From NCBI RefSeq assembly GCF_029210375.1, contig NZ_JARGER010000048.1, forward strand, positions 1 through 64,000: 64,000 bases of DNA, read 5' to 3'. Source of the stretch: Nocardioides sp. YIM 152315. Lineage in GTDB: Bacteria > Actinomycetota > Actinomycetes > Propionibacteriales > Nocardioidaceae. Under the pieces are notes generated by a model, which was not told the origin of the DNA, ran no database searches, and saw only the letters and a list, made by a program, of their open reading frames with translations. Position numbers and translations under genes: made by a program. Position 1 is the first letter of the stretch. Each line of letters starts with the position of its first letter. This document shows, piece after piece, positions 55,329-63,778 of this stretch.

Positions 55329-55369
55329 GGGATCGACCGCCAACCGATATCGGCCGCGTCCGGCTGTGC

Positions 55370-55912
55370 TCAGCGGACGGTGCGGCCGGCGTACGCCGCG
55401 AGCCGCTGGTAGGACCCCGCGTCGTCGGAAGCCGTCTGCTCCGCGCCGAACGCCGGGCCGCGGTTGTCGGCGGTGAGGTTGGCGCGCATGAACGCGAGCC
55501 CCCGGTCGGCCACCTCCTGGTCGAGCCGGTCCACCCGCGCACCGATCGCGGTCGCGAGGTCCCACGTGTGGACGGCGACCTCCGCGGTCTGCCAGTCCGC
55601 GCTGACCGGCGCATCGCCGACACCCTCGTGCCAGGCGTGGATGAGGTCGTCGCCGGACGCCCGGAACGCCGGGCCCCATCCCTCGCCGACGTGTGCGGCG
55701 GGCGCGGACCAGTCGGGTTCGCCGCCCCGCATCATCGTCAGGAACTTCCCCGGTGCCGCGATCAGGTGGTCGGCAAGGGCGGCCACGTCCCAGTCGCCGC
55801 ACGGAGTGGGACGGGCGAGCAGGTTCGGGTGCACCTGGTCGAGCACGTCGCCGGCCTGGTCGAGCGCCTTTGCGAGCACTCGCACCTCGTCGCCCCAGTC
55901 GGCGTCGGCCAT
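55370..55912 (-). CDS. TIGR03086 family (mycothiol/DinB-like) metal-binding protein
   Basis: The 180-residue protein matches TIGR03086, a branch of the DinB/mycothiol-transferase superfamily. It has RPTPCGDWDVAALADHLIA in the N-terminal half and AVHTWDLATAIG in the C-terminal half, whose histidines would hold a metal. These families transfer thiols such as mycothiol, but the substrate here is unknown. It has a leaderless start 7 bases after TACGAT and is divergent from the GPP34 gene. Confidence 0.85.
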   Translation of the reverse strand: MADADWGDEVRVLAKALDQAGDVLDQVHPNLLARPTPCGDWDVAALADHLIAAPGKFLTMMRGGEPDWSAPAAHVGEGWGPAFRASGDDLIHAWHEGVGDAPVSADWQTAEVAVHTWDLATAIGARVDRLDQEVADRGLAFMRANLTADNRGPAFGAEQTASDDAGSYQRLAAYAGRTVR

Positions 55913-55919
55913 GGACCCT

Positions 55920-55929
55920 ATCGTAGCGT
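55920..55929. promoter_or_regulatory. Overlapping divergent leaderless promoters
   Basis: TACGAT on the minus strand (55925-55920) precedes the ATG at 55912 by 7 bases, and TAGCGT on the plus strand (55924-55929) precedes the ATG at 55936 by 6. The two boxes share two bases, so both promoters cannot be occupied at once. Confidence 0.65.
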
Positions 55930-55935
55930 CGTTCC

Positions 55936-56616
55936 ATGGCCATGTTGATCGCAGAAGACCTGCTGCTGCTGGTCCTCGACGACGACAAGGGCACGCTGAC
56001 GACGGCCCACCCGCAGCCGGCACTCGGCGGGGCGCTCCTGGTCGAGCTCGCCCTCACGGACGCCGTGCACGTCGAGGAGAAGACCAGCGTCTGGCGGTCG
56101 GCCAAGGTGCAGGCGGTGCCTGGTGCGCGGCCCGACGACGACGTGTTGGGGACGGCGTACGACGCGGTGGCGGAGCGGCCCCGCACCGCGCAGGACCTCG
56201 TCGACCGCCTCGGCAAGGGCCTCAAGGACCGGCTCGCCGAGCGGCTCGTCGACCGCGGGCTGCTCGAGCGGGAGGAGGGCCGGGTGCTCGGGCTCTTCCC
56301 GCGCACCCGTTGGCCCGCGGCCGACTCCACCCACGAGCAGCAGCTACGCAGCTCGCTGAGCGCCGCGCTCGTGCAGGGGCTGACGCCCGACGAGCGCACC
56401 GGCGCCCTCGTCGCGCTCCTGCACGCCATCGACAAGGCCCACAAGGTGGTCGACCGCGACCGGCTCCCGGCCCGGGAGGTGCGCAAGCGGGCCAAGTCGA
56501 TCGCCGAGGGCGAGTGGGCGGCCAAGGCGGTCCGCGACGCGATCAACGCCTCCACGGCCGCCGTCGCCGCGATGACGGCGTCGACCGCGGCGGCCGCGGG
56601 CGCGGCCTCTAGCTGA
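55936..56616 (+). CDS. GPP34/GOLPH3-like phosphoprotein
   Basis: The 226-residue protein begins MLIAEDLLLLVLDDDKG and contains the LGGALLVELALTDAV, RLVDRGLLEREEGRVLG and WPAADSTHEQQLRSSL segments typical of bacterial GPP34 proteins. Eukaryotic GOLPH3 binds phosphatidylinositol 4-phosphate and Golgi glycosyltransferases; the actinobacterial versions are uncharacterised. No membrane helix. The 3' end overlaps the convergent nitroreductase gene by 8 bases. Confidence 0.88.
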   Translation: MAMLIAEDLLLLVLDDDKGTLTTAHPQPALGGALLVELALTDAVHVEEKTSVWRSAKVQAVPGARPDDDVLGTAYDAVAERPRTAQDLVDRLGKGLKDRLAERLVDRGLLEREEGRVLGLFPRTRWPAADSTHEQQLRSSLSAALVQGLTPDERTGALVALLHAIDKAHKVVDRDRLPAREVRKRAKSIAEGEWAAKAVRDAINASTAAVAAMTASTAAAAGAASS

Positions 56617-57214
56617 AGTCGAGGTCCTCGGTGCGGCTGCGCTTGAGCTCGTAGAAGTGCTCGAACTTCGACAGGGTGACGAAGGAGTCCCACATCCGGC
56701 CGGCGTCCTCGCCACGGGGTGACTTGCTGATCACCGGCCCGAAGAAGGCACGACCCTCGAACGCGATCGTCGGGGTGCCGACCTCGTTGCCGACTTGGTC
56801 CATGCCGCGCCGGTGGGAGGCCGCGATCGCGTCGTCGTAGGACGAGTCGTCCATCGCGTCGGCGAGGGAGACGTCGAGGCCGGCGTCCACGAGGGCCGCC
56901 TCGATCATTGCGCGGTCCTTCTCCTGCTGCTCGACGTGGATCCGGGTGCCCATCGCGGTGTAGAGCGGCAGCAGGACCTCCTTGCCGTACTTCTGCTCCG
57001 CGGCCATCAGCACCCGGACCGGCTGCCAGGCCGTCGCCAGGAAGGCGCGGTAGTCGTCGGGGATGTCCTTGTCCTGGTTGAGGTAGGCGAGGCTCATGAT
57101 GTGCCACGTCACCGAGATGTCGCGGACCTCCTCGACCTCGAGGATCCAGCGGGACGTGATCCACGCGAACGGGCAGGCCGGGTCGAACCAGAAGTCAGCG
57201 TTGGTCTTGGTCAT
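56609..57214 (-). CDS. Rv2466c-type mycothiol-dependent nitroreductase/DsbA-like protein
   Basis: The 201-residue protein has a thioredoxin-like fold and matches M. tuberculosis Rv2466c along its length (ADFWFDPACPFAWITSRWIL, MSLAYLNQDKDI, VGTPTIAFEGRAFFGPV, ELKRSRTE). Rv2466c uses a CPWC site with mycothiol; here the site reads C14-P-F-A17, so the second cysteine is gone. It may follow a one-cysteine mechanism with mycothiol (inference). The ATG at 57214 overlaps the chromate transporter stop (ATGA); an ATG at 57220 is also possible. Confidence 0.9.
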   Translation of the reverse strand: MTKTNADFWFDPACPFAWITSRWILEVEEVRDISVTWHIMSLAYLNQDKDIPDDYRAFLATAWQPVRVLMAAEQKYGKEVLLPLYTAMGTRIHVEQQEKDRAMIEAALVDAGLDVSLADAMDDSSYDDAIAASHRRGMDQVGNEVGTPTIAFEGRAFFGPVISKSPRGEDAGRMWDSFVTLSKFEHFYELKRSRTEDLDFS

Positions 57215-58350
57215 GTCCATTGAAATCCGGACAGGCCGAGACCTATTCCCACGACGGCGCCCCCGGCGACGTACCACGCGCTGTTGAGGCGCGTGCGCCA
57301 CAGCAGCACCAGCGTCACCGCGAAGATCGCGACCCCCCAGACGTCGGTGACAGAAGCGCGGGCGAGCTGCCACGAGACGCCGGCCATCAGCGCAAGCGAC
57401 GCGGCGTTGAGGCCGTCGAGCACCGCTGCGGTCCACGCCGAGGACCGCAGCCGGCTCGTGATCCTGGTGAGCAGCCCGACGAAGACGAACGACGGCAGGA
57501 AGATCCCCACGGTGGCCAGGAACGCGCCCGGCAGGCCGGCGACGAGGTAGCCCAGAAACGTTGCGGTCGTGAACACCGGCCCCGGCGTGACCTGACCGAT
57601 CGAGACCGCGTCGACGAGCTGCTGCTGGGTCACCCAGCCGAGCCGGCCGACGAGGTCGCCCTCGAGGAAGGCGAGCAGCACGTAGCCGCTGCCGTACAGA
57701 ACCGAGCCGATCTTGAGGAACGTCAGGAAGAGCTGGGCGAGCTGGGCGGCGGTCGGGTCCGGGAACAACACGGCCAACGGGGTCAGCAGTGCCCCCGCAC
57801 CTGGCCGCCGACGCGCGAACACGTGGGCGGCGGCTGCGACGCCCGCGCCGGCGACGAGCACGGCGAGCTCGTTCACGCCGAGGAGGTACGCCGTCAACGC
57901 GCCGGCGGCGAGCAGCCCCAGCCACCGGTTCCTCACCGCGACCGGCAGCAGACCGACGAGCGCCCAGGCGACGATCGCCAGCACCGCCGGCACCACGCCG
58001 TGCAGCACCCACTCGGCGCCGGGCGTCTCGCCGTGCTCGACGTACAGCCATGCGAGTGCGGTGACAACGACCGCCGCGGGCAGGATGAAGCACACGCCGG
58101 CGGCGAGCAGGCCGCGCCACCGCGCGCGGTCCCAGCCGAGGTGGATCGCGAGCTCCGTGGAGTTCGGACCGGGGATCAGGTTGGTCGCGCTCATCAGGTC
58201 GACGAATCGCTCGTCGGACACCCAGCCGCGACGCCGCACGACCTCCTCGCGCATCATCGCGACGTGTGCCACCGGCCCGCCGAAGGCGATCGTGCCGAGT
58301 CTCAGGAAGACCAGGGCGACCTCGCGGCCTTTTCCGGTCGGGGGAAGCAC
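57211..58350 (-). CDS. chrA: ChrA chromate transporter family protein
   Basis: The 379-residue protein has two homologous halves, as long-chain CHR transporters do. The first has FLRLGTIAFGGPVAHVAMM and the NLIPGPNSTELAIHLG loop; the second has FLKIGSVLYGSGYVLLAFL and QVTPGPVFTTATFLGYL. ChrA exports chromate, but some relatives move other anions. The start is GTG 58350, 18 bases from the divergent pepN start. The nitroreductase gene follows it with a 4-base overlap. Confidence 0.93.
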   Translation of the reverse strand: MLPPTGKGREVALVFLRLGTIAFGGPVAHVAMMREEVVRRRGWVSDERFVDLMSATNLIPGPNSTELAIHLGWDRARWRGLLAAGVCFILPAAVVVTALAWLYVEHGETPGAEWVLHGVVPAVLAIVAWALVGLLPVAVRNRWLGLLAAGALTAYLLGVNELAVLVAGAGVAAAAHVFARRRPGAGALLTPLAVLFPDPTAAQLAQLFLTFLKIGSVLYGSGYVLLAFLEGDLVGRLGWVTQQQLVDAVSIGQVTPGPVFTTATFLGYLVAGLPGAFLATVGIFLPSFVFVGLLTRITSRLRSSAWTAAVLDGLNAASLALMAGVSWQLARASVTDVWGVAIFAVTLVLLWRTRLNSAWYVAGGAVVGIGLGLSGFQWT

Positions 58351-58368
58351 AGTGCAAGGATGACGCAC

Positions 58369-60912
58369 ATGCCTGGAACCAACCTGACCCGGGACGAGGC
58401 CGCCACCCGCGCCGCACTCCTGGACGTCACGTCGTACTCCATCGACCTGGATCTCACGACGGACGACAAGACCTTCGGCTCGACCACCACGATCCGGTTC
58501 ACCTGCGCCGAGCCCGGCGCGGAGACCTTCGCGGACCTCGTCGAGGCCACCGTCCACGAGATCACGCTGAACGGGGTGCCGCTCGACCCGGCCACGGCGT
58601 ACGCCGACAGCCGGATCGCGCTGTCCGGCCTGCAGGCCGACAACGAGCTCGTGGTGCGGGCGGACTGCACCTACTCCCGCACGGGCGAGGGGCTGCACCG
58701 CTTCGTCGACCCCGCCGACGACCGGGTCTACCTCTACTCGCAGTTCGAGGTGCCGGACGCCCGGCGCGTCTACACGACCTTCGAGCAGCCCGACCTCAAG
58801 GCGCCGTTCGCGTTCACCGTGACCGCCCCCGAGCACTGGAAGGTCGTCTCCAACTCGCCGACGCCGAAGCCGGAGGCCGTCGGGGAGAGCAAGGCCGTCT
58901 GGCGGTTCGCGCCCACCAAGCCGATGTCGACCTACATCACCGCGATCGTCGCGGGTGAGTACCACGAGGTCCAGCACGTCTACCACGGCAAGCACGGCGA
59001 GATCCCGCTCGGGCACTACTGCCGCCAGTCCCTCGTCGAGCACCTCGACGTCGACGAGCTCGTGAAGCTGACCGAGCAGAGCTTCGCGTTCTTCGAGGAG
59101 CAGTTCGACTACCCGTACCCGTTCGGCAAGTACGACCAGCTCTACGTGCCGGAGTACAACATGGGCGCGATGGAGAACGCCGGCTGCGTGACGCTGCGCG
59201 ACGAGTACCTCCCCCGCAGCCGCCAGCCGCGCTCGTTCTACGAGTTCCGCGCCTCCGTCATCACCCACGAGATGGCGCACATGTGGTTCGGTGACCTGGT
59301 CACCATGAAGTGGTGGGACGACCTCTGGCTCAACGAGTCGTTCGCCGAGTGGGCCTGCTACTTCTGTGAGGCCGAGGCCACCGAGTTCACCGACGCGTGG
59401 ACCGGCTTCACCAACGCCCGCAAGCAGACCGGCTACCGCCAGGACCAGATGCCGAGCACCCACCCGATCGCCGCGGACAACTACGACCTGCGCGCGGTCG
59501 AGGTCAACTTCGACATGATCACCTACGCCAAGGGCGCGTCGGTGCTCAAGCAGCTGGTCGCCTGGGTCGGACTGGAGCCGTTCCTCGCGGGCCTGCGCCA
59601 GTACTTCAAGGACTTCGAGTACTCCAACTCCGAGTTCAGCGACCTGCTCGCCGCGCTCGAGAAGTCCTCCGGCCGCGAGCTCACCGGCTGGGCCGCCGAG
59701 TGGCTGCAGACCGCCGGAGTCAACACCCTCGCGCCGTCCTTCGAGCTCGACGCCGACGGTCGCTACACCTCGTTCGCGGTCACCCAGGCCGCGCACCCCG
59801 AGTGGCCGACGCTGCGCCGGCACCGCATCGGCATCGGCCTGTACGACGAGGTGGGCGGCCGGCTGGTCCGTCGCACGTCGTTCGAGATCGACGTCGAGGG
59901 CGCGCGCACCGAGGTGGCCGAGCTGGCCGGCCAGCAGCAGCCCGACCTGCTGCTCCTCAACGAGGGCGACCTGACCTACGCCAAGATCCGTCTCGACGAG
60001 CGGTCGCTTGCGACCGTGGTCGGCGGGCTGTCGAAGCTCGACGACTCGCTGGCCCGGGCACTGGTCTGGGGCTCGACGTGGGACATGACCCGCGACGCGG
60101 AGATGTCGGCCACCGACTACGTCGCGCTGGTGCTCGCCAACATCGGCCAGGAGACCGATGCGTGGGGCGTGAGCCGCATCCCGACGTACGCCCTGCAGGC
60201 GGTCAACCAGTTCTCGGCACCCGCCAACCGCGCCGCGCTGCGCGCACGATTCGAGACCGGCCTGCGTGAGCTGCTGCTGGCGGCCGAGCCCGGCAGCGAC
60301 CAGCAGCTCACCTTCGCCCGCACCTACGCGGCCGTCGCGCACAGCGACGAGGCGATCGCCGACCTGGAGGCGCTGCTCGACGGCGGCCTGGAGGTCGAGG
60401 GCCTCGCGGTCGACCAGGACCTCCGCTGGTCGCTGATCACCGCCCTCGCGGTCAACGGCCGCGAGGGCGACCGCATCGAGTCCGAGGCGGCCGCCGACAA
60501 CACCATCTCCGGCCAGGAGCACGCCGCCGCCGCCCGCGCCTCCCGCCCGACCTCGGAGGCCAAGGCCGAGGCGTGGGACGTCGCGATGGTGCGCGACGAC
60601 GTCGCCAACGAGACCCAGCGCAGCGTGGTGCTCGCCTTCCAGCGGGTCGGCCAGGACGACGTGCTCGCGCCGTACGTCGAGAAGTACCTGACCGCGGCCG
60701 AGACGATGTGGGAGGAGAAGGGCACCCAGCGGGCTTCGACCGCGCTGGAGTTCATCTTCCCGCGCCAGCTGGCCAGCCAGCACCTCCTCGATCGCGTCGA
60801 CGCGTGGCTCGAGTCGTCGCCGGCCAACCCGGCCGCGAAGCGCTACGTCCGCGAGGGTCGCGCCGACGTGGCCCGCGCGCTCGCCGCCCAGGCTGCTGAC
60901 GCCCGGGGCTGA
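58369..60912 (+). CDS. pepN: M1-family aminopeptidase N
   Basis: The 847-residue zinc aminopeptidase has GAMEN, the zinc site H300-E-M-A-H304 with E323 in WLNESFAEW, and the ERAP1-like C-terminal domain. It removes N-terminal residues from peptides in the cytosol. I chose the ATG at 58369 with AAGGA 8 bases before; the ATG at 58360 is in frame too. It is divergent from chrA. M. tuberculosis pepN (Rv2467) is also next to Rv2466c. Confidence 0.96.
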   Translation: MPGTNLTRDEAATRAALLDVTSYSIDLDLTTDDKTFGSTTTIRFTCAEPGAETFADLVEATVHEITLNGVPLDPATAYADSRIALSGLQADNELVVRADCTYSRTGEGLHRFVDPADDRVYLYSQFEVPDARRVYTTFEQPDLKAPFAFTVTAPEHWKVVSNSPTPKPEAVGESKAVWRFAPTKPMSTYITAIVAGEYHEVQHVYHGKHGEIPLGHYCRQSLVEHLDVDELVKLTEQSFAFFEEQFDYPYPFGKYDQLYVPEYNMGAMENAGCVTLRDEYLPRSRQPRSFYEFRASVITHEMAHMWFGDLVTMKWWDDLWLNESFAEWACYFCEAEATEFTDAWTGFTNARKQTGYRQDQMPSTHPIAADNYDLRAVEVNFDMITYAKGASVLKQLVAWVGLEPFLAGLRQYFKDFEYSNSEFSDLLAALEKSSGRELTGWAAEWLQTAGVNTLAPSFELDADGRYTSFAVTQAAHPEWPTLRRHRIGIGLYDEVGGRLVRRTSFEIDVEGARTEVAELAGQQQPDLLLLNEGDLTYAKIRLDERSLATVVGGLSKLDDSLARALVWGSTWDMTRDAEMSATDYVALVLANIGQETDAWGVSRIPTYALQAVNQFSAPANRAALRARFETGLRELLLAAEPGSDQQLTFARTYAAVAHSDEAIADLEALLDGGLEVEGLAVDQDLRWSLITALAVNGREGDRIESEAAADNTISGQEHAAAARASRPTSEAKAEAWDVAMVRDDVANETQRSVVLAFQRVGQDDVLAPYVEKYLTAAETMWEEKGTQRASTALEFIFPRQLASQHLLDRVDAWLESSPANPAAKRYVREGRADVARALAAQAADARG

Positions 60913-60923
60913 GTCGGCGGGGC

Positions 60924-60960
60924 GTGCAGGAATCCCCGGTGCACCGGGGATTCTGGCACT
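60924..60960. terminator. Terminator hairpin after pepN
   Basis: GAATCCCCGGTG (60930-60941) pairs perfectly with 60942-60953, with GTGC/GCAC as an outer stem. It lies between pepN and the convergent DUF5130 gene. Confidence 0.75.
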
Positions 60961-60967
60961 CCCGGCC

Positions 60968-61354
60968 TCAGACCGTGTCGCCGTGCAGCGTCTCGGGCGT
61001 GCGCGCGTGGTCGGCCAGCATCTGGATGCCGCGGCGCAGGCCGCCGACCAGGTCGCCCTCGGCGAACGACGACCGCATCTGCAGTGCGGTGAGCTCGACC
61101 TCGTGATCGGTCAGCGAGCGGCGTACGACGCCGCCGGTGACGATCTCGAGGACGCGGGAGGCCGGATCGAGCAGGATCAGGATGCTGCGCGCCGGAGCGA
61201 CCAGGGAGTTGTGCAGCTGCGTGGCGAACGCGCGGGAGTCGGCGGTCGCGCGACCGACGAAGACGCTGAACTCGAAGCGCGAGACCAGCTCGGCCCTGCG
61301 GATCGCCTCGTCGATCTGGAACCGCTCGGCCTCGTTGAACTCACCAACGCCCAC
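60968..61354 (-). CDS. DUF5130 family protein
   Basis: The 128-residue protein resembles the DUF5130 family, a shortened TPM-like fold: FNEAERFQIDEAIRRAELVSRF, FSVFVGRATADSRAFATQL, ILLDPASRVLEIVTG and FAEGDLVGGLRRGIQMLADHA. Function unknown. The GTG at 61354 (VGVGEFNE) is the most likely start and overlaps the end of the small membrane protein gene by 14 bases; a GTG at 61363 is also possible. The gene order pepN-DUF5130 is common in actinobacteria. Confidence 0.8.
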   Translation of the reverse strand: MGVGEFNEAERFQIDEAIRRAELVSRFEFSVFVGRATADSRAFATQLHNSLVAPARSILILLDPASRVLEIVTGGVVRRSLTDHEVELTALQMRSSFAEGDLVGGLRRGIQMLADHARTPETLHGDTV

Positions 61355-61694
61355 TTGCGCCACCCGCCTTCGACTCCTCGCTGTCCGGGGCGGGCAGCTG
61401 GGCGGTGCCGGAGCGCGGTCCACCGAACCACTGGTCCTGGGTGGCGTGGCCACCCGGGGTGAAGCGCTCCCCCTTGACGATGCCGGGGATCACGACGAGC
61501 GCAGTGATCACGAGGAAGATCAGCAGCGGGACACCCACGAGGAGCAGCAGCGCCTCGGTGGGGTCGACCTCGGTCTCGGGAGCCCAGTTCTCCGGCACGT
61601 CGGCGCCGGCCGGCCCACCGGCGGCGAGGACGAGCGCCCCGGCGAGGAGCACGACGGAGGTACGACGGACGCGGCGGGCGAGCTTCGTGGTCAC
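61341..61694 (-). CDS. Small membrane protein of unknown function
   Basis: The 117-residue protein has a likely signal peptide (RRTSVVLLAGALVLAAGG), a short outside part (ADVPENWAPETEVDPTE), one helix (LLLLVGVPLLIFLVITALVV) and a hydrophilic tail with HATQDQWFGGP. I do not recognise a family. It is coupled to the DUF5130 gene by overlap, so the pair probably works together. Its GTG follows TACGAT by 6 bases. Confidence 0.7.
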   Translation of the reverse strand: MTTKLARRVRRTSVVLLAGALVLAAGGPAGADVPENWAPETEVDPTEALLLLVGVPLLIFLVITALVVIPGIVKGERFTPGGHATQDQWFGGPRSGTAQLPAPDSEESKAGGASGRW

Positions 61695-61700
61695 GCGAGG

Positions 61701-61706
61701 ATCGTA
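61701..61706 (-). promoter_or_regulatory. Leaderless -10 box of the small membrane protein gene
   Basis: TACGAT lies 6 bases before the GTG at 61694. Confidence 0.6.
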
Positions 61707-61792
61707 TCGGGTCAGACCGGTCACACCGGCCGCGGGGAGCGCCGTGAGCGGCACCGTCCGGCACTGCCGCAGTCTTGTCCGGTGCGGTAGAC

Positions 61793-62854
61793 ATGGGGCC
61801 CATGTTCGGCTTCCAGATGAGCGATCCCTGCGAGAGCGGCCAACAGCTGTGTGACGTCGTGGAGGACTGGACCGGCAACCAGACGCTCGCGAACATCTCC
61901 GACGTCGTGATCGGCAAGCCGCTCGCGCTGCTGTGGCTGCTGATCCTGTTCGTGGCCGTCCGCTGGGTCCTGCACCGGGTGGTGGACCGGCTCGTGGCGC
62001 GCGCCGAGGACGGCATGCTGCCGGACAAGATGAGCCGGTTCGGCCTGCGCGGCAAGGCGGCCCGCAACGCCGAGGCACGCGACCTGGCCACGCAGACCCG
62101 CCGGGTCCAGCGCGCCAAGACGATGGGCGACCTGCTCAAGAGCGTCATCACCGGCCTGCTGATCGCGATCTTCGGCACGATGGCGCTCAGCGAGCTCGGC
62201 GTGAACATCGCCCCGATCATCGCCTCCGCCGGCATCATCGGCCTGGCGCTCGGCTTCGGCGCCCAGTCGCTCGTGAAGGACTTCCTGTCCGGCATCTTCA
62301 TGATCTTCGAGGACCAGTACGGCGTGGGCGACGTGGTCGACGTCGGCGAGGCCAGCGGCACCGTGGAGGCCGTCAGCCTCCGGGTCACCCGGCTGCGCGA
62401 CCTCAACGGCACGGTGTGGTACGTCCCGAACGGCGAGATCCTGCGCGTCGGCAACATGAGCCAGAACTGGTCGCGTGCCGTGGTCGACGTCAACGTCGGC
62501 TACCACGAGGACATCCCCCGCGTCGAGGGCGTCCTGCGCGAGCTCGCCCACGACCTGTGGGAGGACGAGGACTTCCGCGGCCTCGTCATCGAGGAGCCCG
62601 AGGTGACCGGTGTCGAGATGTTCACCCCCGACGGCATCACGCTGCGCGTGCTGCTGAAGACGGCCCCGATGGAGCAGTGGGGAGTCGCCCGCACGCTGCG
62701 TCAGCGCATCAAGGCGCGCTTCGACCACGAGGGCATCGAGATCGCGCTCCCCCAGCGCGTCATCTGGCACCGCGAGCAGCCGACCCCCGACGCGCCCCCG
62801 AAGACGACGGCGGGCCCCTCCCCCGAGGGGAAGGAGCCCGCCGCCGGCGGCTGA
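61793..62854 (+). CDS. mscS: Small-conductance mechanosensitive channel (MscS family)
   Basis: The 353-residue protein has two or three membrane helices, with the MscS pore helix and beta domain: IIASAGIIGLALGFGAQSLVKDFLSGIFMIF, DQYGVGDVVDV and WYVPNGEILRVGNMSQNWSRAVVDV. It opens on membrane tension to release solutes after osmotic downshock. The N-terminus has two cysteines (DPCESGQQLC) before the first helix. Start at ATG 61793, or 61802. It is divergent from the small membrane protein gene. Confidence 0.92.
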   Translation: MGPMFGFQMSDPCESGQQLCDVVEDWTGNQTLANISDVVIGKPLALLWLLILFVAVRWVLHRVVDRLVARAEDGMLPDKMSRFGLRGKAARNAEARDLATQTRRVQRAKTMGDLLKSVITGLLIAIFGTMALSELGVNIAPIIASAGIIGLALGFGAQSLVKDFLSGIFMIFEDQYGVGDVVDVGEASGTVEAVSLRVTRLRDLNGTVWYVPNGEILRVGNMSQNWSRAVVDVNVGYHEDIPRVEGVLRELAHDLWEDEDFRGLVIEEPEVTGVEMFTPDGITLRVLLKTAPMEQWGVARTLRQRIKARFDHEGIEIALPQRVIWHREQPTPDAPPKTTAGPSPEGKEPAAGG

Positions 62855-62867
62855 GCTGCGCCGACTG

Positions 62868-63293
62868 TCAGGACAGCGCGGCGTCCAGCGTGATCGTGGT
62901 GCCCGCGAGCGCCTGGCTGACCGGGCAGCCCTCCTTGGCGGCCTCGGCGGCGGCGACGAAGTCCTCGTTGCTGATGCCCTCGACGACGCCCCGGACGGTC
63001 AGCTTGATGCCGGTGATGCCGGTGCCGGGCGTGAAGTCGACGGCGGCCCGGGTGTCGAGCGAGGTCGCCGGCGTACCCGCCTTGGCGAGGCCGTTGGAGA
63101 AGGCCATCGAGAAGCAGGACGAGTGCGCGGCCGCGATCAGCTCCTCGGGGCTGGTCTTGCCGTTCGCCTCCTCGGCGCGCGCGGGCCAGGACACGTCGTA
63201 GGTGCCGACGCCGGAGGACTCCAGCGTGACCTGGCCGGCGCCCTCGAACAGGGTGCCCTCCCAGTGCGTGGTGGCGGTGCGGGTCGTGGCCAT
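62868..63293 (-). CDS. osmC: OsmC-type peroxiredoxin
   Basis: The 141-residue protein has the two redox cysteines, C60 in AAAHSSCFSMAF and C123 in EGCPVSQAL, and the family block TSPEELIAAAHSSC. OsmC reduces organic hydroperoxides. GGAG lies before the ATG at 63293. It is convergent with the MscS gene (13 bases apart) and divergent from glbO. Confidence 0.94.
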   Translation of the reverse strand: MATTRTATTHWEGTLFEGAGQVTLESSGVGTYDVSWPARAEEANGKTSPEELIAAAHSSCFSMAFSNGLAKAGTPATSLDTRAAVDFTPGTGITGIKLTVRGVVEGISNEDFVAAAEAAKEGCPVSQALAGTTITLDAALS

Positions 63294-63402
63294 GTGCTGA
63301 TCACTCCTCGTGCAGTGGGGTGCGTGTGTGCTCGGAAGACCTTCGGCGCGAGTCTTGCACGCCGGTGTCGGAGCCTCACCGGGGCACCGTCAGAATGGAC
63401 GC

Positions 63403-63774
63403 GTGACGTTCTACGAGGAGATCGGTGGCTTCGAGACGTTCCGGCGCATCGTCTCGAAGTTCTACGAGGGCGTCGCCGAGGACCCGGTGCTCCGGCCGAT
63501 GTACCCCGAGGAGGACCTCGGACCGGCCGAGGAGCGCTTCCTGCACTTCCTGGTGCAGTACTGGGGCGGCCCCACGACGTACTCGGACAACCGGGGCCAC
63601 CCGCGGCTCCGGATGCGGCACGCGCCGTTCGCCGTCACCCCCGACGCGAAGGAGCACTGGCTCCGCCACTTCCGCGCGGGCCTCGACGAGGTGGACCTGA
63701 CCCCGGAGCAGGACCAGCAGTTCTGGGACTACGTCACGCACGCCGCCCAGTTCATGGTCAACACGTTCGAGTGA
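63403..63774 (+). CDS. glbO: Group II truncated haemoglobin GlbO
   Basis: The 123-residue 2/2 globin has the proximal histidine H73 (RMRHAPF) and the group II tryptophan W86 (EHWLRHF). It fits trHbO proteins such as M. tuberculosis GlbO (Rv2470), which bind oxygen tightly and may help handle peroxide or nitric oxide. The GTG at 63403 is the start; CAGAAT lies 6 bases upstream as a weak -10. It is divergent from osmC and convergent with the partial gene at the window end. Confidence 0.93.
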   Translation: MTFYEEIGGFETFRRIVSKFYEGVAEDPVLRPMYPEEDLGPAEERFLHFLVQYWGGPTTYSDNRGHPRLRMRHAPFAVTPDAKEHWLRHFRAGLDEVDLTPEQDQQFWDYVTHAAQFMVNTFE

Positions 63775-63778
63775 CCGG

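Noticed and set aside
57220..58368. A long plus-strand extension of the pepN frame over chrA
   Set aside because: It is antisense to the chrA coding region, has biased low-complexity composition and would add 380 residues that pepN proteins do not have.
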